A stretch of DNA of 42,075 bases from Protostelium mycophagum (taxonomy: Eukaryota; Evosea; Variosea; Protosteliida; Protosteliaceae): assembly GCA_002081555.1 (NCBI GenBank), contig MZNV01002124.1, positions 1-42,075 on the forward strand, in the 5' to 3' direction. The position numbers and the translations under genes are program-made. This document shows, one piece after another, positions 10,801 through 24,949 of the stretch (positions within the stretch are counted from its first letter, which is position 1; each line of letters starts with the position of its first letter). The notes beneath the pieces were generated by a model. The model had not been told where the DNA came from. It ran no database searches and saw only the letters and a list, made by a program, of their open reading frames with translations.

Positions 10801-13572
10801 GCAGTGCTGGGAGGAGTGATGTATTTGTCGGGCAGTATCACTCATCTACAACTGGAGCAAATTACATTTTTTCAGAACAATGGAGTTATGGGAGGAACTC
10901 TCTATATAAATAGTGATAAGGTGAGACATCATAAATATTTCATTGTGACATTCTGCAGGTTAATTTGGAGATGAATAATTGTACACTGCTGTCCTCGTCC
11001 CTCATCAATGGCGGGAATATTTTCATCAACAATATCGGTGGTTTTACGATGACATCATCAACATTGTCGGGGGGAGGCCTGAAAGGAGGATCAATGTTCA
11101 TGTCTGGTTCCATGAAAGATGTGTCTTGGAGTAATGTCACAATATATTCTTCCACAGCCGATTATGGAGGTATTTATTGGTACATTATTTGTATAATATT
11201 AAATTTAATAACAGGAGCAATCTACTTGACTCCGGGTTTGACATACAATTCTTGGAACACAACCAAAGTGACTTATGTCGACAATTGGTCAAGATATCAT
11301 GGGGGGGCTATTTATAGCGGGATGGCGTCGGTCATTCCATTGTACGACTCATTGTTTCAAAGCAACAAGGCCCAATCTAATGGCGGTGGTTTGTATATTA
11401 CCGCACTTTCAAACGTCCTCGGACTAAGTGGAGGTACATTTCGGAATAATACCGCAATGAATGGTGGAGCATTCTGTTATCAAGGAAACATCGGAGGTAA
11501 AAAAATGCGAAAATGTACATTGATGCTCTCAGTGATGAAGAGAGATAATTATAATTCTACGCTCTTAATAATCACACAATCCGTATTTTCTGGGAACAGT
11601 GCGCAACTGGGAGGTAATTAAAATGCTACTGCGATTCAGATCAGAATAAATTGAAATAAATTTACAGGTGCGATTGCAGTTTTTGAAAGAGACGCAAGTG
11701 TTTCAGGAGCTATTTTCAGTGGGAATAGTGCCACGAAGGGAGGCTCCATCTTTGCAACAAATAATCTCGTTTTATTTGGAAACGAGTTGAAGAATGATCG
11801 CGCAGCATTCGGCGTGGCTGCTTTCATGAATGCCACAAGAGGAAAAGTGAGTTTTCTGAAGCCATTGTAGATGACTGATGACGTCAGCTCACGTCATCGT
11901 ACAACGACTCTGGTGGGGAGAGCGTCTCCTTCCCTCCCACTTCATCACTGCTCTTATCTTCTACCCATGAAATCCCACCCATAATCGCATGTGTCCCCGG
12001 TTTGGAGCTGTCTACAACCAATGATTCTGTGTCTTGCATTGCTCCGAGTGGTGCAGGATCACCCCTTCGATATATTATCCCGATAGTGTGCGTGATACTG
12101 CTGTTGTTGATCTCAATCATATTGGTCTCTGTGGTAGTGGTTTGTGTTATAAAGAATAGGAGGTTGCAAAAGGAAGAGACACCAGAGGTACAAATGCAGG
12201 TGAGTGATTACAGAAGTGTAGATCAAGTGTGATGACATCATACAGAGAATGATGGACCAACTCTTACTTGGTGATGTCGTGATGGGTCAAGGAATTGCTT
12301 TGAAACACGAACATCTTGCTTATTTGCACCAGAAATTGGAAAGGGCGCTTTCGGCTTTGTGTGTCGGGGAACATGGTAGGATGTTATCAGACTCAAAACC
12401 ATATTTAAAATGTACAGGCAAGGTACTGCGGTGGCTATAAAATACATGCACGGTGATGGTGAAGAAAATATGCAGAAATTTCGTGAGGAGATAAGAATTA
12501 TGAGGTAATAATTGATATTATTATGTAATGTTAATCTGCTTTAGAGATTTAAATCATCCAAATATCGTGAGATTATTGGGAATTTATATGATGGGAGAAC
12601 ATTCACACATGGTATTATCTTTTGATTTTGAATAACTAAAATCTGTAGGTTTTAGAATTTGCAGAGAATGGGTCTCTCGACAGGTGTGCTCTTTTATTCT
12701 GATTAAAATTTAAATATTGATTGAAAAATGTCAGGCACCTGATCAATCAGAGAGACAGAGTCACTGATCATGATCTGATCAAAATGGTATTTGATTGTGT
12801 CATGGGGATGTGAGTTTTATCTTCTCAATAATTATATTGTAACACCATTTCAGGATATATCTACAATCAAAGGGAATTATTCACGGAGACTTAGCCGCAA
12901 GAAATTTGCTACTCGACGCTTCCTACCGCGTCAAGGTGTCACATGTCAAACCCTCACATTTGACATCTTTAGATCTCTGACTTTGGGCTGAGCCAAAAGT
13001 CTTGTAGCGAAAATTCCAACCGCAGTATTGCATACAAGTGGGCGGCGCCAGAAGTGATCGAGTCTAACATTGCAACTTTAGATTCAGACCGGTGGAGTTT
13101 TGGGGTTTGTGTGTGGTGAGTCACTGATGTCTTTCTCGTCAATTGATATGTTTAGGGAGATATTTGCTCTTGGAGAAGGTCATTACTACATCTTGCTTCT
13201 TCTTTCTGATAGAACCAACAGTTCCGTTCAGCAATTTGACAAACAGGGAGGCTGTAGACTTAATCACATCGGGCGGGAGACTGGCGCAGCCTCCAAGGTA
13301 ACGTGGGGAATTGGCTCAATATTGACGTCACGTTGTAGATGTCCAAGCAATTTTTGGCCCGTGGTAGAATCTTGCTGGGATAAAGAACCTCTAAAAAGGC
13401 CGAAATTCTCGGTCCTCTACAACGCGATGATCTTTTATTTTGGAGACATACTGAACCCCATCATAGAGCACAGCCCTCAAACATATGTGAGCTGTATACT
13501 ATGAAATATATACAGCTGACATCTATATAGGTGGATCTGCCAGCTGATGGGACATATAACACCGGATTTTAA
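7893..13572 (+). CDS. Receptor-like kinase: signal peptide, beta-helix ectodomain, one TM, tyrosine-kinase-like domain
   Basis: The protein begins MRELVWPLLLLSLLTIV, a clear signal peptide. About 4 kb of spliced coding sequence then encodes short rungs of the type GIYNTVF, NVTITNCQF and SGGAIYVS, typical of right-handed beta-helix (pectin-lyase-like) folds and rich in N-glycosylation sites. A transmembrane helix lies at about 12071-12151, followed by basic KNRRLQ. The kinase domain starts at about 12335 with the glycine loop GKGAFGFV, then VAIK near 12435, the alpha-C Glu in FREEIRIM, HGDLAARN near 12880, DFG near 12970, KWAAPEV near 13040 and CWDKEPLKRP near 13375. DLAARN is the tyrosine-kinase style loop, but the HRD arginine is Gly. 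The ATP lysine, catalytic Asp, Asn and DFG are intact, so it is probably active. The ligand is unknown; a role in sensing microbes or surfaces is inference. Confidence 0.88.
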
Positions 13573-13823
13573 CCAGAAAATCTAAAGACTGTCTTATACG
13601 AATTTTATATTCAGCGTGAAAGCCGGTACGTTTCAGCCTCGAAAAAAGCGAGTGAACAGCCTGTAGATGATCACTATAAATAGAATACAAGATATTTCAG
13701 ATATAGAGTCCGTGATCTTCAAACACAATATCAATTTATATGTCAACACGCGACAAAGCCGCAGCATATTCAAAGAGAGTCGCAGAATTGTAAAAATAGA
13801 ACGTACCTCTTAAATAAATTTGG
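13573..13823. other. Convergent intergenic gap
   Basis: This 251-base gap lies between two converging genes. It contains AT-rich stretches and a CTGTAGATGATC word. I see no RNA gene or coding region. Confidence 0.6.
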
Positions 13824-14769
13824 TTAGATATCAAAACGAGCTTGCTTCCGTTTTCTCATGCCGTACACACAAGCAGAGAAGAATGATATTCCAGCGATGA
13901 CAAAGTATAAAATAACACTCGCAAGGCTAGTCTTGTATAAGTGAGGTCCTGTCTCCATCTGTTTTCATCAGACATCTCGAGGAAATTTCTGCACATCACA
14001 GAAAAATCAAAGTGCTCATTTGGGTGATTTTGTGGCGACAAAGCCGCAGGTGATAAATCTGTGTCTACAGCTGCAAATAAATCTATTTTGAAAGAGGTTT
14101 CAATTCATCAGATGTGAAGATTAAGAATCATCAGAAAAATGATTCGATTCATTAGAATAGATAGATAAAATGTCTGCAAACTTACACAGGTTTCTGTTCT
14201 CGCGACCCAACTTGCCCCGAGGCACAGCCATACAATGAAGAATATAAAGATGAAAAAGACGGAGCAGTTGGTGATGATCATGTAGCTGGAGTAGGCCAGT
14301 TTGGCACGTGAACCATCTTCTGCATGTGAAAAGAAATGGTTGCAGATCAGAAAGCCACCTCCCAATCCCGAAAGAAAAAGTTCGACCGCTAAGAGAACTG
14401 ATAAAGATCAGATCTACACTGCCAGACAGAGGGACTGAATAATGGATCACCTATGATGAAAATTCTGAGAGGCTTGTCGCAATCTTCTCCCCAAAGAAGT
14501 ACCCCGACATGAGAAAGCATCAGACTGGCAAATAATAGAACTAGAAAGATCTGTACTGGAAGAAGGAGCATGCTGTAAGTTCAGTCACATGAAAAGATGA
14601 TTGTGCTACATATTATAAATAAATTGTGTTTGGCATCAAGTATCGAACCATAAAAATGATACATCACGAAAATCATGACGTGCTTCGGGCACCTCTTATG
14701 GAATTTCCATTTTGGCTTTCTCACTATCTCGTCATCAAGATCGTCGATGATGGGTTCGCTGCCCAACAT
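13824..14769 (-). CDS. Multi-pass membrane protein of unknown function
   Basis: Reading leftwards from the ATG at 14769, the protein starts MLGSEPIIDDLDDEI, an acidic cytosol-like leader, and then KWKFHKRCPKHVMIFVI. Hydrophobic segments follow: LLLPVQIFLVLLFASL, the stretch around VLLAVELFLSGLGGGF, TNCSVFFIFIFFIVWLCL and, near the end, VILYFVIAGISFFSACVY. The tail is basic, RKRKQARFDI. Introns were placed so that frame is kept, for example from about 14677 to 14573 and across the segment ending CDKPLRIFII. The CDKPL element resembles a motif seen in some plant RING-type membrane ligases, but no RING is visible, so I do not assign that family. The region around 13900-14080 has less certain splicing. 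The stop is at 13824-13826. Confidence 0.6.
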
Positions 14770-15091
14770 CTTTCCCTAGGATCTTTCCAGCTATTTGTAA
14801 AATTAAGTGTTCTGTATCCTTGTGATGGTCTGATGCGAAGTGCTCGGATTGGCGGGAAATAACGCCGTTAAATAGTGCCAACAAAAATGTCTTTATTCTT
14901 CAGACAAAGTAAAACAATAGATTTATGGATCATTAAATGCATACATTGACCTGGAGGTGGGTGATCAATCGATTAAATAAAATCAAGCCAGAGATCTTCA
15001 TATACTCTGAAAATTGTGGCAAGCCTCGTGCTGGTAGGCTCAATGATTTGTGCTGCTTAAAAAAGTGGTTTCGGAAGATCAGATCAACCAG

Positions 15092-17735
15092 ATGAATTCA
15101 ACCAGCGGGGCGGAATTAGACTTCAGATGGCCCTCCTCTGCAGAGTTAGACATGGACAATTTCGTTCGAAAGCTGTCCAATTCTTCTTCTCTTGATGATA
15201 GCATTCAATTAGTGCGAGCATATGTGGAGAAGAATGACACACGCCTCAACATTCCAAAACTGAAGAGGAGAGATGTTTGCGGAAAGTCATCAAAGGAGGC
15301 TGCAGATTGGAAGAAGAAGGGTAATGATCTCTTTCAAAAGAAGAAGTTGGAGGAATCACTGCAATGTTACTCACAGGTGAGAACGTTCTTGATCCAGAAT
15401 GATTCAAACATGATAAAGTTGATCTCCTCCGCACCAAAGAATTCTGAAGAGTTATCTTTTGGCTACGCAAACCGCTCAGCAGCACTGTTCCACCTCGAAC
15501 ATTATAAAGAAGCTATAGAGGATGCCACCAGAGCCATAGAGAGTCCGGAATATCCAAAGGACAAAAAGTACAAGATATTGCAGAGAAGGGCTCTCTGCCA
15601 CCTCGCTCTCAACAGGTCCTCATGTTTTTCATCATCTGCGAGATTCTAAACAAGTTCATCAGGCCTAAAGAAGCTTCTGTTGATTTTCAGAAAGCGATTG
15701 AGACTTGCACTGATCAAAAAGAAATTGATTTGATCAAGAAAAACTTGGAAAGATCAACATCACAACAGCAACAAGACTCCAAAGACCCCCCCAAATGTGA
15801 GACTCTTCCGAATTTTCTTTAGAAATTTCTGGCAGGGCTGACCTGAGCAGCTGAGGTCAAACCCAAGACTTCTAATTTCAACCGGAGTAACCCGAAAATC
15901 GCCAACGCGTCGCCCAAGCTGGAATTACAAAACTCCGCATCATGTGGAAGGCACATTGTGGCCGCAGAGGACATCAATGACGGGGAAGTGTTGATATCAG
16001 AGGAACCTTATGCGGCAGTTATTCTTCGCGAACATGAGGAGAAGAGATGCCATCACTGCTTCAGACCAACCGTCGCGTTCATTCCGTGAGTATTAAATCC
16101 TCTGAAGTGTTGGGGTTTAGGTCTTTCAGATATTGAAATGTTTTGAAATATTGACTCGTTGTAGATGTAATAAATGTTCACACGCCAAATTTTGTAGCAA
16201 AAGATGTTTAGATTCATCCAGGTGGTATCACATTACGGAATGGTGACGTCATCATATAATGAAATTTCGGTGAGATTTCACAGTCAGAGCGCCTTCTTTA
16301 GAAAAGCACCGACATTACTGGTACTCGTTCTGAGAATTTTGGCGCGCTCAACCATTCTTGTTCACCCAACACCATAGTCTCATATACTGGGAGACAGATC
16401 ACGATCAAGTATGTGTACCATCTATTCTATTTGTTTTGACGAGTGTGTAGAGCCACAGAGGATATAGCTGCCGGTGCGGAGGTATCTCATTGTTATGGAC
16501 CACACGCTGGGCATATGGGAGTAAAACAGAGGCAATACATACTCAAAAAACAATACTTCTTTGATTGCAACTGCCCCACTTGTAGATCGTGAGTAGACTT
16601 ATTACCATTTGTTCTGAGCGATTATGCGTAGATATATTATCGTAAATAATAATGAATATCATAGAAAAGATGACGCAGAGGGATTCATTTGTCCGAATAA
16701 TTGTAAGATACAACTGCAAGAGATGGGCTCCTGGACCGGTGGTGATACGAAATATCAATGCCGAAGATGCAAAATAATCATTATGGGTGACAAATTGAGG
16801 GAGGAGGAACAGGTTAGAAGATTGATTGTTTGTGTCTTAGGGTTTAGGAATACAAGATGTACCAACAAACAAGACCACGTTAATGTTATGTGGCTTTGCC
16901 ATACAATTATGGAGGAAGATTCGGGTTCGTTCATATCGACACAGTCTACCGCATCCCTTGCCGCACTGCGAAGTCAAGCGTGTCTGAGCGAGGCCAGTAC
17001 TAAGGAGACCACTTGGGAAGCCCTCGTGACGAACTCTTTTGCATTTAAATTTTATTCCATAAATACTCTTCAATAAAATTCTTTTGTTGGAAACTGATTT
17101 CTGCTTTTGCTGCATTTCAAATTATGTACCAACTACAACGAGACTGATTGTAGACAGATCGCAGATCAATTATTCGAGCGTGGATATGAGATGAAGGAGA
17201 TGGGAGACACAGAAGAGGCGTTGATATGGCTGCATAAATCTCTCAACAAGAGGCAACTTCTGCTCACAAGATTCCATTCAAAAATTGCCCAGACCAACGA
17301 TGCAATTGGAAATATCTACGCGATAAAGAAGGTATTCATCATCTTTATATATATGGCCGATTGTAAATTGGCTTCATGATTGCAAGTGGCAATGAAGTGA
17401 ACAGTTTTAGGATTGGAAGAAAGCAGCAGAACATGTGAGTAAGGCAATAGAAATAAATGCACATAATTTCGGGGAAGATTCTCCAGAGCTCGGCCATGAA
17501 TACGCAAAGGTGACGTCATTCTGCATCATCACATATTGATTCGTTGTAGATTGCCACGATCTATTACAACGACGAACAGTTTGTCATGTCCATCGAGAAT
17601 GCGGAAAAGGCCAGGGCTATACTGTCGAAACATTTTCAGAAGGAGAATAACCAAGTCCTGAGGGAGATGGAAGAGCTCAGAGTTCATCTCTTAGACTTTT
17701 TTGAGAAAACTGTCGGCCCTTACTGGTCGACCTAG
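15092..17735 (+). CDS. SMYD4-like TPR/SET-MYND protein, SET core interrupted
   Basis: This resembles SMYD4, a SET-MYND protein with flanking TPRs. The N-terminal TPRs include KKGNDLFQKKKLEESLQCYS and SFGYANRSAALFHLEHYKEA. The SET start is GRHIVAAEDINDGEVLI near 15945. The MYND zinc finger follows, CHHCF...CNKCSHAKFCSKRC...YHITEC at about 16050-16290. The post-insert SET half is LNHSCSPNTIVSY near 16348 and SHCYGPHAGHMGVKQRQY, and then the post-SET YFFDCNCPTC. C-terminal TPRs run to the stop at 17733-17735. Between LLVLVLRILAR and LNHSC, SMYD4 relatives carry well over 100 residues. Here they are joined within about 15 bases, and the two halves lie in different frames. The gene is therefore either damaged or mis-assembled here. 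The start at 15092 is the first ATG in frame; an upstream exon is possible. Confidence 0.82.
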
Positions 17736-17855
17736 AGAATAAATAACTCTTGTCGTTGGCACTGTTTTTTGGCATCTCCGGTGCGTAAGTTCCATCAGAT
17801 TACAAGTGACGCAATGTGTTTTTGGTGCACCAGACCTTTCATCGCATCTGACGAG

Positions 17856-18850
17856 ATGAGCAACAACTATGGCGTGTTACCTTCTACTATAAATGGAGTC
17901 CCTGCAGGACAAGCTTTGTCTCCAAACACGGGTAGGCTTTCAGCAAGCCTCTTCCTACTGACCCTCTGCAAGACAGAAAGCAATCAGTAAATTCAGCTTA
18001 TGGCGTGATTCCATCTATGAGTGGCGGAGGAAACCAATTTCAAGCGGGACCAAATCTTGCAGGTGAACCTCTTCATTCGAAATGATCTCATCCTTTTAGA
18101 ACTCGGCGCAACGGGCAGTCACGGATACGCCGCCATTCCAACAAATGCAGCAAGAGAGGCTGTTGCACAACAGAGCCAATATGGTTCAATCTCTGGCATG
18201 AGTCACTACGGCTCTGTGGCTGGTGCCACCAACAACAATTACGGTTCCATGGCTGGTGTCACAAACAACAACTACGGCTCTATGCCCACCAACAGCAGCA
18301 ACTACGGTTCTATGTCTAATGTCGCCAACAACAACTACGCTCAGATGCCATCGATGTCCTCTCCAGGAGCTCAGAGAAAGCAGTCCACCGGATCACATTT
18401 CGGATCCATGCCTGTGAACAGCGAATACCAGACCATGCCCACAGGTGTTAATGTCAATGTGAACAGCGCCTACGGAGCCATGCCAACGGCAAGTCAATTC
18501 GCTGCATTTCCAGGAGCTGCACACGCTCCTTCACCAAACATGTCTGGTTACGGCGCGATACCAAAAGGACAGACGGGAGAATCTCATTACGGATCCATGC
18601 CACAAGGACATTACGGCGTGCTGCCTTCAGGCGCCGCAGCTACTAATGGGGGAAGGAAGGGCTCTACCACTGAATATGCTGGCATCCCTGCAAACCTTCT
18701 GCCTCCTCAACAATCTGTCCCACAATTTGGAGGTAATCATCTCCCATTATCATTACATTTAGAGTCTTCTCACTGATAAATGAAGCACTACCTTCTGTTG
18801 GGTCAGGTGCTGCCGCACCCTACAAGCCTCAACACTTGGGCAAGAATTAA
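17856..18850 (+). CDS. Low-complexity protein with about 19 YGxMP-type repeats
   Basis: From MSNNYGVLPSTINGVP onward, the protein is a series of degenerate hexapeptides of the form [aromatic]-[GA]-x-[MILV]-[PSA]. Examples are NYGVLP, AYGVIP, GYAAIP, HYGSVA, NYGSMP, HFGSMP, AYGAMP, GYGAIP, HYGVLP and EYAGIP. Asn/Ser/Thr/Gly/Gln-rich spacers separate them. I count about 19. The first intron is placed at 17932-17987, which keeps frame into VNSAYGVIPSM; others lie at about 18061-18098 and 18732-18808. It has no signal peptide, TM or recognised domain and is likely disordered, with regularly spaced aromatics like those of condensate-forming proteins. The function is unknown. The stop is at 18848-18850. 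Confidence 0.78.
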
Positions 18851-18893
18851 GATAAATGATTGTAACACGTCTACAAACAATTTTATAGGACAG

Positions 18894-22798
<3,905 letters not shown>

Positions 22799-23110
22799 CC
22801 ATGAAAGAGGAAGGGGAACAGTGTTCGTGTTAATTCCAAACAAAACCAACGGATCAATCAATTGTGACACCCGATTTAGCCCAACCGGGATGGAGCAGAC
22901 ACATTATTATATTATCACAATAAAATACCCATTCTGACAACATTCTTTATAGCGTCTAGGAGATGGTCATCTGCTATTACATTCAGTCTTTGTGATCTTG
23001 CATCATCCCAATCATGAAAAATCAAACAAGTACAAAAAATAACATCAGTTGGGATCACAAAGAATCAACAGAAATCAGAGGGTAATCATACTAAATAGAA
23101 CTTTATCTCC
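22799..23110. other. Intergenic region, upstream of the IRE-like kinase
   Basis: This 312-base gap lies between two genes read leftwards, so it should hold the kinase promoter and the terminator of the Cir_N gene. It is AT-rich with runs such as ATTATTATATTATCACAATAAAA. No motif or RNA was recognised. Confidence 0.6.
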
Positions 23111-24568
23111 TCATCTCTTCTCCTTTTTAGATCTCTTCTCCTTTCTAGCTTTCTTTTCTCTCCTGTGATCGCCATCTGATGAATCCGAATCACTCCACTC
23201 GCTCCTCTTTGATTTTTTAGACTTTTTCCTCTTCTTGTCCATCCTCTCCAACTTCTTCCATAGTCTCTTCTTAGACTCGGGGCTGAGTGATTTGATGTAT
23301 TCTTCTGTGCCGTCTTCGTCGCCAACAAGTGACTGTTTATTATTTCAATCTCGAAAAACGGTTTGTATTGGTGGTCACGCGTGCAGAAAGATAATTTCAT
23401 GTCTGTAACTTTTGCAGGTATAAAGACATTGCAGCGTAGTCAAAATGTTTTTTTCCGTTGTAGATGAATAAAAAACTTTAAAAAACTTCCTCTGAAAATT
23501 TCGAGTGTCCCAAGTTTTCCATAATAAAAATCTCGCGTCTACAACGATGTAAAAATACTCACGTGAGATGAGTCAGTGGGTTGGAACTCTGAATTGAATT
23601 TATATGTCATGCCTTCAAGCCTCTGTGACGCCGGCTCTCTATATGTCTCGTCTTGTTTTCTGGCTTGTTTTTGTCTCAAATATGCTGCCATTGGATCTTC
23701 CAGTTTCTGTCTGAATGGATCTATATACATTTAGAGATTTATTGTCTATATGTTATACCTATGGCGACTTCTTCATATGAGTCTTTCTTAGACGAGAGGC
23801 TGTTTATTTTTAGTCAAAAGTATTGGCAAAACTGTTTTTCAAAATCAAGATTCTGAAGACGATGAAAGTTCATGGACATGGAAAATGGCGTAGAGGACTC
23901 ACTCTCCAACAAGGGGAGCCGCTTTTAAGAATTCCAAATTAGCTCTCGCTTCTTCCCTCTGTAGTCTCTCCTTCTTTCTCTCATCTCTCAACATTCTCTG
24001 CTCCCTATCTGCTCGATATCAATATGATTTTTGTTTAATGATGTGATGTTATCACTGCGAGATCACAAGAGGAAATGTAAACTGAACACACAATCATACC
24101 TGGATTATTCGCTAATCTTTCCTTCTCTTCCTCCTCCTCTCTCTCCTTCTTTCTCTTCTCGAGTTGCGACTCTTTGGAATCAGGATGTGAGGGTGGTGGT
24201 CTATACATGAAGGATAATTGTGCTAAACCCTTGGCACGTGCGACCTTCAACAATTAATCATCATGATTACCATTTTAAAAATTCACATCGTCTTTGCTGC
24301 GGTTTTGAAGGGTCTCATCGGAATCTATGTATTGCTGCCAATCTCTCTGCTCTTATGGAGTCAGTTAATGGCAGACAGAAGCCAGTCACCTTTCTGCAAA
24401 GTAGTCTGTCTTTCCGCCTCTTTCTTCTGCCTCTTGAGCTCTTCTTGCTCAACTTGCCATCTTTTCTGTTGATTCGCAAAAGTTTGTGGATGCCAGCTCT
24501 TTGAAAAATCAGGAGATGTTTTAGTGAGCAACTGATACCTTTGAGTTGAGAAAGGCCCCGCTCGCCAT
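23111..24568 (-). CDS. Cir_N-domain protein (CIR1/CWC25-like), nuclear
   Basis: The start MASGAFLNSK at 24568 splices to SWHPQTFANQQKRWQVEQEE, the N-terminal Cir_N signature shared by the corepressor CIR1 and the splicing factor CWC25. Later come FMYRPPPSHPDSKE and charged coiled-coil segments (KRKKEREEEEEKERLANNP). YIDPFRQKLEDPMAAYLRQK and a C-terminal EEYIKSLSPESKKRLWKKLE with a long Lys/Arg/Ser tail follow, the last close to the end of CIR1. The CIR1 zinc knuckle is not seen. The intron at about 23324-23571 is unusually long (about 250 bases) and holds two opposed GTTGTAGA words. The stop is at 23111-23113. Nuclear RNA-processing or transcription function is inferred from the family. Confidence 0.75.
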
Positions 24569-24949
24569 CTTGATTTTGTGAAATCTTTGCTTTCATCACA
24601 GTACGTAAAACGTTCTATTTACAGTGATTCACTCGCGTGGACCAAAAAGACCCTTTTCGGAAAATAAACCACGAAATGTGGATTTTCCGGAAAAAAATTG
24701 CCACTCGGTTAATTTTTATCACTTTCGAAAGAAAATACAAAAAGGCAATTTTGATATTTATTGAATGTTGTTGTGTCTGGACGAAGTTTTCGTGTGGAAT
24801 ATTAATGGATGGTCTTCTTCTCCGCACATAGATTTAAAAATGGGATTTTTGTGAATTTTATTTATTTTTTTAATTCGGAAAATTTCCACCGCAGGAGAAG
24901 CGACAGATGCAAGCATTCGAATAAACACGCACTTCATCTATGGACAGAC
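24569..24949. promoter_or_regulatory. Divergent promoter region with repeated TTC(C)GGAAAA words
   Basis: This 381-base region separates two divergent genes. It contains the perfect 12-base palindrome TTTTCCGGAAAA at 24683-24694 and the related TTTTCGGAAAAT near 24653 and AATTCGGAAAATTT near 24872. Clustered palindromic sites between divergent starts suggest a shared regulator (E2F- or ETS-like core); that is inference. No TATA box is obvious. Confidence 0.5.
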
